DNA of 41,628 bases from a virus: positions 1 through 41,628 of the IMG/VR virus record IMGVR_UViG_3300044940_000694; one strand, written 5' to 3'. Shown piece by piece: positions 37,967-41,628 of this stretch. Within the stretch, counting starts at the first letter, position 1; each line of letters begins with the position of its first letter. Under the pieces are notes generated by a model. It saw only the letters and a list, made by a program, of their open reading frames with translations, was not told the DNA's origin and did not search any database. A program made the position numbers and the translations under genes.

Positions 37967-38934
37967 CTCGGGCCGGAGAAACGCGCGCGACTCGCCCGAC
38001 CCGCGCGCGCAACACAGGGCATTTAGCGACCATGAAGCAACCACTTCCCCGTAAAAAAGCCCCGCGAGCGGACGAACGCTCCGGGGCCAGGGTCTCAAGC
38101 GAGAGGCCTTCGACTTCCAGCACAGTGAGCCAGCAGAGCCAGCCCGTCAAGGTTCACGTTGGCGAGATCGTGAAGCACGGCGACGGCGCGCAGGTGATCG
38201 CAGTCCGAGCGGCCGACATGGACTGGTCGCTGACTCGTCTGCCAGACGACGACGCCCCGCGCATCCGGGACATCGACCTTGCCGAGCGGCTCGGGTTCGA
38301 ACAGCCGCGCATGATCCGCAAGACCATCGCTCGTCACGTTGCCGCAGGAAACATCAGCCCGAGTTGCCGTTCCACCGTGGAACGGCAACCCGTTGGCCCC
38401 AAAGGCAAGAGCAGTGGTGAGCGCGAGTACACCGTCAACGAGTACTGGCTCACCGAAGAAGAAGCCCTGTTCGTCGCAACGCAGAGCGAGACGAAGCGCG
38501 CGGTGTTCATCACCAAGGTGATGATCGCCGTGTTCGTCGCGGTGCGTCGCAAGTCGATTGCGATCGACGCGGCTCCGGTCGCGGACTACCCGCAGATCGT
38601 CGTGCAGAATTCGACGACGAGCCTACTCGGCCCCCAGTACAGGCTTGTCGTTGACGCTCCGCTGAGCCGCCTCGCGCACCGCTTGAAGTCGAAGTTCGGC
38701 GGCAAGGTCCAAGCGCACAAGCGCGGGCTGGAAAACAAGCTCCGCAAGGCGCTCGGCTTCTGGGCTTCGTTCGCGTTCTATCCCGTCGAGGCACTTCGCA
38801 TGAGCGCGCTGATGGTCGCGTTGCGCGACCTGGACATCGGCGTCTCCGATCGCACACGCGGGCTGCCAGATCGTGAGCAAGTCGAGACGCTCTTCAGCAC
38901 GCGTCGCGGACTGGCCGACAGCCTGTCTGCCTAG
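37963..38934 (+). CDS. Phage antirepressor-like protein (Rha/ORF6N-type N-terminus)
   Basis: A protein of about 300-323 aa. The section DDDAPRIRDIDLAERLGFEQPRMI, with IARHVAAGNI and NEYWLTEEEALFVATQSETK, matches the layout of phage antirepressor/Rha-type N-terminal domains. The C-terminal part (LKSKFGGKVQAHKRGLENKLRKALG) is basic. Such proteins relieve repression or alter host regulation. The start is uncertain: GTG 37963 overlaps the upstream stop, ATG 38032 has a weak ribosome-binding site, and GTG 38124 would skip a terminator-like hairpin encoded at 38053-38087. Confidence 0.6.
   Translation: MTRAGETRATRPTRARNTGHLATMKQPLPRKKAPRADERSGARVSSERPSTSSTVSQQSQPVKVHVGEIVKHGDGAQVIAVRAADMDWSLTRLPDDDAPRIRDIDLAERLGFEQPRMIRKTIARHVAAGNISPSCRSTVERQPVGPKGKSSGEREYTVNEYWLTEEEALFVATQSETKRAVFITKVMIAVFVAVRRKSIAIDAAPVADYPQIVVQNSTTSLLGPQYRLVVDAPLSRLAHRLKSKFGGKVQAHKRGLENKLRKALGFWASFAFYPVEALRMSALMVALRDLDIGVSDRTRGLPDREQVETLFSTRRGLADSLSA
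38053..38087 (-). terminator. Intrinsic terminator on the minus strand
   Basis: Read on the minus strand: a stem with arms 38077-38087 and 38059-38070 (GCTCCGGGGC side pairing with GCCCCG.GAGCG, one bulge), a 6-base loop and then six T (38053-38058). This is a textbook Rho-independent terminator for leftward transcription, lying inside the antirepressor-like gene of the plus strand. Confidence 0.7.
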
Positions 38935-39371
38935 CCGCTCGCAGCGGCATCCGTCGCAGTGCCTGCATCGGTTCCGCACGGCGGGCCAGGAAAGCACCAA
39001 GAGCTGTTTCGATCGGGGACGAAGCGGCACCCCCAGTTTGGCGGACAATCCACAGCACCAAAGCCTGGGTCGCACCGCACTGCGGGGAAACCGTACACGA
39101 CGCCGTTCGCGCGTGTCGTGTACTGGCAGACCGGCTGCTCCGCCGGGTCGACCACCGTGCAGGCGGTCGGGAAACCCGCCACAGACCCGCAGCGTGCGGC
39201 GCCACCGGGCGTGCAGAACTCGGCCCAGCCGAGGTCGGCGGCAGCGTTGTTGACCCGGCTGCATGCCTCGGCGCGGCTGGTCGCGGCGGGCAGCCGCATG
39301 GGGGCGCACGCCCCGAGCGCAAGCACGGCAAGAAACTGGACGAAGTGTCGAGAAAGTGACTCCACGGACAC
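38931..39371 (-). CDS. Cys-rich lipoprotein, accessory gene
   Basis: A 146-aa exported protein. The N-terminus has a lipoprotein signal (FVQFLAVLALGAC, lipobox LGAC with the lipidated Cys), then a domain with many cysteines (CTPGGAARCGSV, DCPPNWGCRF, CFPGPPCGTD), so disulfide-bonded outside the membrane. This style is common in myxobacterial lipoproteins, from memory. It has a GTG start, with no strong ribosome-binding site. Its stop shares CTAG with the stop of the convergent antirepressor-like gene. Confidence 0.6.
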   Translation of the reverse strand: MSVESLSRHFVQFLAVLALGACAPMRLPAATSRAEACSRVNNAAADLGWAEFCTPGGAARCGSVAGFPTACTVVDPAEQPVCQYTTRANGVVYGFPAVRCDPGFGAVDCPPNWGCRFVPDRNSSWCFPGPPCGTDAGTATDAAASG

Positions 39372-39389
39372 AGAAGGTAACCCAATCCA

Positions 39390-40490
39390 ATGCCAGCACC
39401 AGTTCCCGACCGTCCGCCCATGCACCAGCTCGCCAGCCATGTCGTGGCGCGCGCCGCCGCCGCTCGCCACGGCCGGGTGTGGCAGGACGCGATCCACCAC
39501 CTCCTCGGCTACAACCTCCCGCCGATCGTCTCGTGCAATATCAACGCGGACGCGGCGGGCAGCTCGGCGGACTACGTGTTCGCGTACCGGCGCACGCCCG
39601 GCGCACGTGCTCTCGCGGTCGTGGTCGAGTTGCGCGAGCCGTCTTCGGACGCGGCCGAGTGCACCATATTGCTGGAACGTGTCGCTGGCGGAACTCACTA
39701 CCTGCCGGACGATGCGGCTGCCAATGGCAATCTGCGCGATTTGGTGCCTCACTCCCAGCCGACCGGCAACTGGGCGGACCCGCGCCAGATCATCGACGTG
39801 CTGGACGTGTCCGGGCTGACGGTGGGCGCGCTCGAGTGGATCCGCGTGCGGTGGACGGACAGCGTCACCGCGCCCGGCACTCGGGGGATCGCGCGCATCC
39901 ACGCATTCGAAGTGCCGCGCGCGACCCTCGCCACGGACGCATCGGATGCGGGCATCGACGGAGGCTGGCCGTTCGCGGGCAACCCGCTGCACGACGGCAC
40001 GAGCTCGACGCTCGACGGCTTCGAGCGGCTGCTCGCAGAGGTCGACCGCGCGCGCTCCTTGGTGCGCAGGCACCACCAGCTCGTGACGATCGAGTCGACC
40101 TCCGACGCTTGGCCGTGCGGCTCGAGCGTCGGGGGCTGGGCGCCAGTACGTTTCGGCCGCTCGACGCAGCCAACGTTTCGCTTGCGCGCGCGTCGTCTGT
40201 ACGACGCGAGCGTCGACAACCTGCACAGCCTCGTGTGTCGCTACACCACCCAGCACGCGAAAGACGGTGCCCAACTCAGGATGACGGCGACGAGCCGCGG
40301 CACGGGAACGGTGCGCAGTGCGACGCTCACGCTCCCGCCGAGCACGACGTTCGCGGCGAGCGGCACTGTGGCTGCGCTGATCCCGTGCGACGGCACCGAC
40401 CAAGAGGTGGACGTGGTGTTCGACTACCAGACCACTGGCGCCGCGAACCTCATGCTCTCGACGGTGGATGTCATCGAGAACGAGAGCTGA
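39390..40490 (+). CDS. Virion appendage protein, beta-rich
   Basis: A 366-aa protein with multiple beta segments (VSCNINADAAGSSADYVFAY, RALAVVVELREPSSDAAECT, LRMTATSRGTGTVRSATLTLP, EVDVVFDYQTTGAANLML) and a basic helix near the start. General character resembles the tail appendage gene at 35834. Likely a second host-contact or decoration protein. ATG 39390 follows AGAAGGT. Confidence 0.55.
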   Translation: MPAPVPDRPPMHQLASHVVARAAAARHGRVWQDAIHHLLGYNLPPIVSCNINADAAGSSADYVFAYRRTPGARALAVVVELREPSSDAAECTILLERVAGGTHYLPDDAAANGNLRDLVPHSQPTGNWADPRQIIDVLDVSGLTVGALEWIRVRWTDSVTAPGTRGIARIHAFEVPRATLATDASDAGIDGGWPFAGNPLHDGTSSTLDGFERLLAEVDRARSLVRRHHQLVTIESTSDAWPCGSSVGGWAPVRFGRSTQPTFRLRARRLYDASVDNLHSLVCRYTTQHAKDGAQLRMTATSRGTGTVRSATLTLPPSTTFAASGTVAALIPCDGTDQEVDVVFDYQTTGAANLMLSTVDVIENES

Positions 40491-40566
40491 TACGCGTCCA
40501 CCGAGGACGGGACGTTCCGCGTACGCGCGAAGCCCGTCGGCATAGGCGCGAGAGAAACACGAAGAG

Positions 40567-40767
40567 GTGATCGTAGAGCGGATCGCGGCCGAACTGCGAG
40601 CACACGAGCGCGACGAGCGAGTCGATTCCTTTGCGCCCATCGACGCGTCGCGCGCGAGAAAGTTCGGCGCGACGAAGATCGTAGGAGTTACCGCGATCGC
40701 GAACGCCGCGGAGTACTTGACGCTCGCGTTCTTCGCGCCGCAGAAGAGACCCTTGCGACGTAGCTAA
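40567..40767 (+). CDS. Possible small protein
   Basis: A 66-aa frame (MIVERIAAELRAHERDERVD..., then KFGATKIVGVTAIANAAEYL) with GAAGAG close before GTG 40567. The mix of helix and hydrophobic segment looks like a protein, but no family is recognised and the region is also open on the minus strand. Confidence 0.4.
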   Translation: MIVERIAAELRAHERDERVDSFAPIDASRARKFGATKIVGVTAIANAAEYLTLAFFAPQKRPLRRS

Positions 40768-40847
40768 CTTGCCACGGTTGGGCGCATCGGATAGCAAAAC
40801 GGGCGGACCGGTACGCCGTCGGGGGACGCGCACACGAGGACTTGCGC

Positions 40848-41213
40848 ATGGCGAAGCACAACATCTCGCTCGCCCGCGGCGAGACGCTCGGTGCCGTGGT
40901 GTTCGCGCTGACGAACCCCGACGGGACGCCCTACGACCTCACGGGCTGGAGCGCGTCGCTCGTCGTGCACACTCAGCCATCGGACTGCGGCTGTGACTCG
41001 ATCTCTCGCACAAAGGTCATCGAGCTACTCAGCACCAGCGCGAGCTCGCCGCGGCTCGTGATCGATGGTCTCGCTGGCGAGATCACCATCTCCGTCACGA
41101 GCGCGCAGACGAACGAATGGACGCTCGGCGAGCACACGTACCGGCTGTGGGTCACGGACCCCGCTGGCGCCAAGCAGGTCGCGTTCGAAGGCTTCTTCAC
41201 GGTCTCCGCTTGA
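40848..41213 (+). CDS. Beta-sandwich virion accessory protein
   Basis: A 121-aa protein with an Ig-like/BppU-type pattern: ISLARGETLGAVVFALTNPDGTPYDLTGW, then SARLVIDGLAGEITISV and LGEHTYRLWVTDPAGAKQVA, with a cysteine pair (DCGCDS) inside. The motif 'rGd...f.l.n.dGtpydLtg' is common in small baseplate or tip-decorating domains. ATG 40848 with GAGG upstream; an in-frame TTG lies 6 bases earlier. Confidence 0.6.
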   Translation: MAKHNISLARGETLGAVVFALTNPDGTPYDLTGWSASLVVHTQPSDCGCDSISRTKVIELLSTSASSPRLVIDGLAGEITISVTSAQTNEWTLGEHTYRLWVTDPAGAKQVAFEGFFTVSA

Positions 41214-41221
41214 GGGACGCA

Positions 41222-41270
41222 CCGTAATGCTACCCCGGCCTAAAGGCCGAGGCTTTCGCCTCGCCTGTCG
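41222..41270 (-). mobile_element. Right end of an IS200/IS605-type element
   Basis: Reading the minus strand, the tnpB gene runs into CGAGGC-TTTC-GCCTCG and CGGCC-TTTA-GGCCG hairpins (41248-41263, 41236-41249) followed by GGGGTAGCATTACGG. IS200/IS605 ends carry such subterminal hairpins and the tnpB stop lies within them here. The exact end is probably between 41222 and 41232. Confidence 0.65.
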
Positions 41271-41628
41271 ACCGAGTTCCGAGCCTCGCGACGCGGAGTT
41301 GCTGCTTCGCAGGCTGCCCAACGGCGTAGCCTCCACAGCCTGCACCCCCGTGGCTTCCACGGGTGTAGAGCACCTTGGCAGCGTTCACGTCGGCGTTCGC
41401 GCGGTGCCCGCACGCGACGCACTCGAACTCGCTCTGGCTCCGGCGACTCGCCGCGTCGACCACACCGCATTCGGCGCACGTCTGCGAGCTGTACGCCGCC
41501 GGGACCTCGACCACCGCGCCGCCGTGCGGCACGACCTTGTACCGCAGCATCTCGACGAAGCGGCCCCAGCCGCCGTCGAGGATCGCGCGGTTCAGTCCGG
41601 CCTTCGCGCGCACGTTCGTGCCGGGCTG
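41230..41628 (-). CDS. tnpB: TnpB (IS605 OrfB) C-terminal part, cut by window edge
   Basis: The last ~132 residues of an RNA-guided TnpB nuclease. They contain the C-terminal zinc ribbon (CAECGVVDAAS, then FECVACGHR) and the last RuvC motif with NADVNAAKVL supplying the acidic residue. Preceding sequence (RAKAGLNRAILDGGWGRFVEML) also matches TnpB. The 5' part lies beyond the right end of the window. In other TnpB systems the guide (omega) RNA starts in the 3' part of this gene and ends at the element's end, so it would lie about 41230-41400 here. Confidence 0.9.
   Translation of the reverse strand, partial: QPGTNVRAKAGLNRAILDGGWGRFVEMLRYKVVPHGGAVVEVPAAYSSQTCAECGVVDAASRRSQSEFECVACGHRANADVNAAKVLYTRGSHGGAGCGGYAVGQPAKQQLRVARLGTRSTGEAKASAFRPG

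Noticed and set aside
38931-40640. A 569-codon minus-strand reading for the lipoprotein gene
   Set aside because: The part upstream of ~39371 is antisense to the appendage gene and lacks protein features; the lipoprotein signal fixes a much shorter gene.
40471-40833. 120-codon minus-strand frame at the right end
   Set aside because: Arg-rich with no motif and no ribosome-binding site; the plus-strand 66-codon frame is the better, though weak, candidate.
1-41628. tRNA genes, CRISPR arrays or att sites
   Set aside because: No T-arm-like GGTTCRANYC with a fitting cloverleaf, no regular repeat-spacer pattern and no long direct repeat flanking the phage were seen; the integrase end is cut by the window.

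Overview
The window reads as one almost complete temperate, long-tailed (siphovirus-like) phage or prophage genome of high G+C. The host is probably a myxobacterium or relative (Myxococcota). That is an inference from codon use, from a region-4-only sigma protein of a kind I recall from myxobacterial genomes, and from a Cys-rich lipoprotein in the accessory end. No tRNA, rRNA or CRISPR array was recognised, and no attachment site can be assigned because the integrase stop codon is the first base of the window.

Layout. (1) 1-4293, minus strand: an integration/regulation operon read leftward, with a zinc-finger protein, small proteins, a sigma region-4 protein, a LexA-like DNA-binding protein, an excisionase-like protein and a tyrosine integrase. 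Most genes are joined by 4-base ATGA or GTGA overlaps, and two genes under 50 aa lie in the chain. (2) 4294-6210: the immunity switch. An ImmA/IrrE-like protein with a damaged zinc motif and a HTH repressor face a divergent Cro-like gene. Two promoters share one architecture, TTGACG-N5-GTGAARTAA-N3-TACT, which implies repression of both by one protein. (3) 6214-16964, plus strand: early and replication genes. These include a membrane protein, several CxxC zinc-ribbon proteins, a 5' stub of a cytosine methyltransferase, a large SNF2-type helicase/DNA-methyltransferase fusion, an O-like replication initiator with an origin-like repeat cluster inside it, a DnaB helicase, and a group of unknown genes separated by an 82-bp duplicated leader. 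(4) 17152-29532: packaging and head genes. These are terminase small and large subunits, a DUF935-type portal with an in-frame amber codon, an S49 protease fused to (and probably nested with) the scaffold, a capsid protein with an inserted domain, connectors, a tail tube, and a G/GT-type tail chaperone pair with a C CCT TTG slippery site. (5) 29536-36562: tape measure and tail tip genes. (6) 36559-41213: an accessory end with genes on both strands (membrane proteins, HTH protein, antirepressor-like protein, lipoprotein, virion appendage proteins). (7) 41222-41628: the end of an IS200/IS605-type element carrying tnpB, cut by the window edge.

How it fits together: the repressor would silence the leftward operon and the rightward cro/early operon. 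On induction the early genes modify and replicate DNA with the initiator and DnaB, and the structural cluster then builds the capsid and tail. No endolysin was recognised; small two-helix membrane proteins are the only lysis candidates. Functions rest on reading protein motifs by eye, with no database search behind them.
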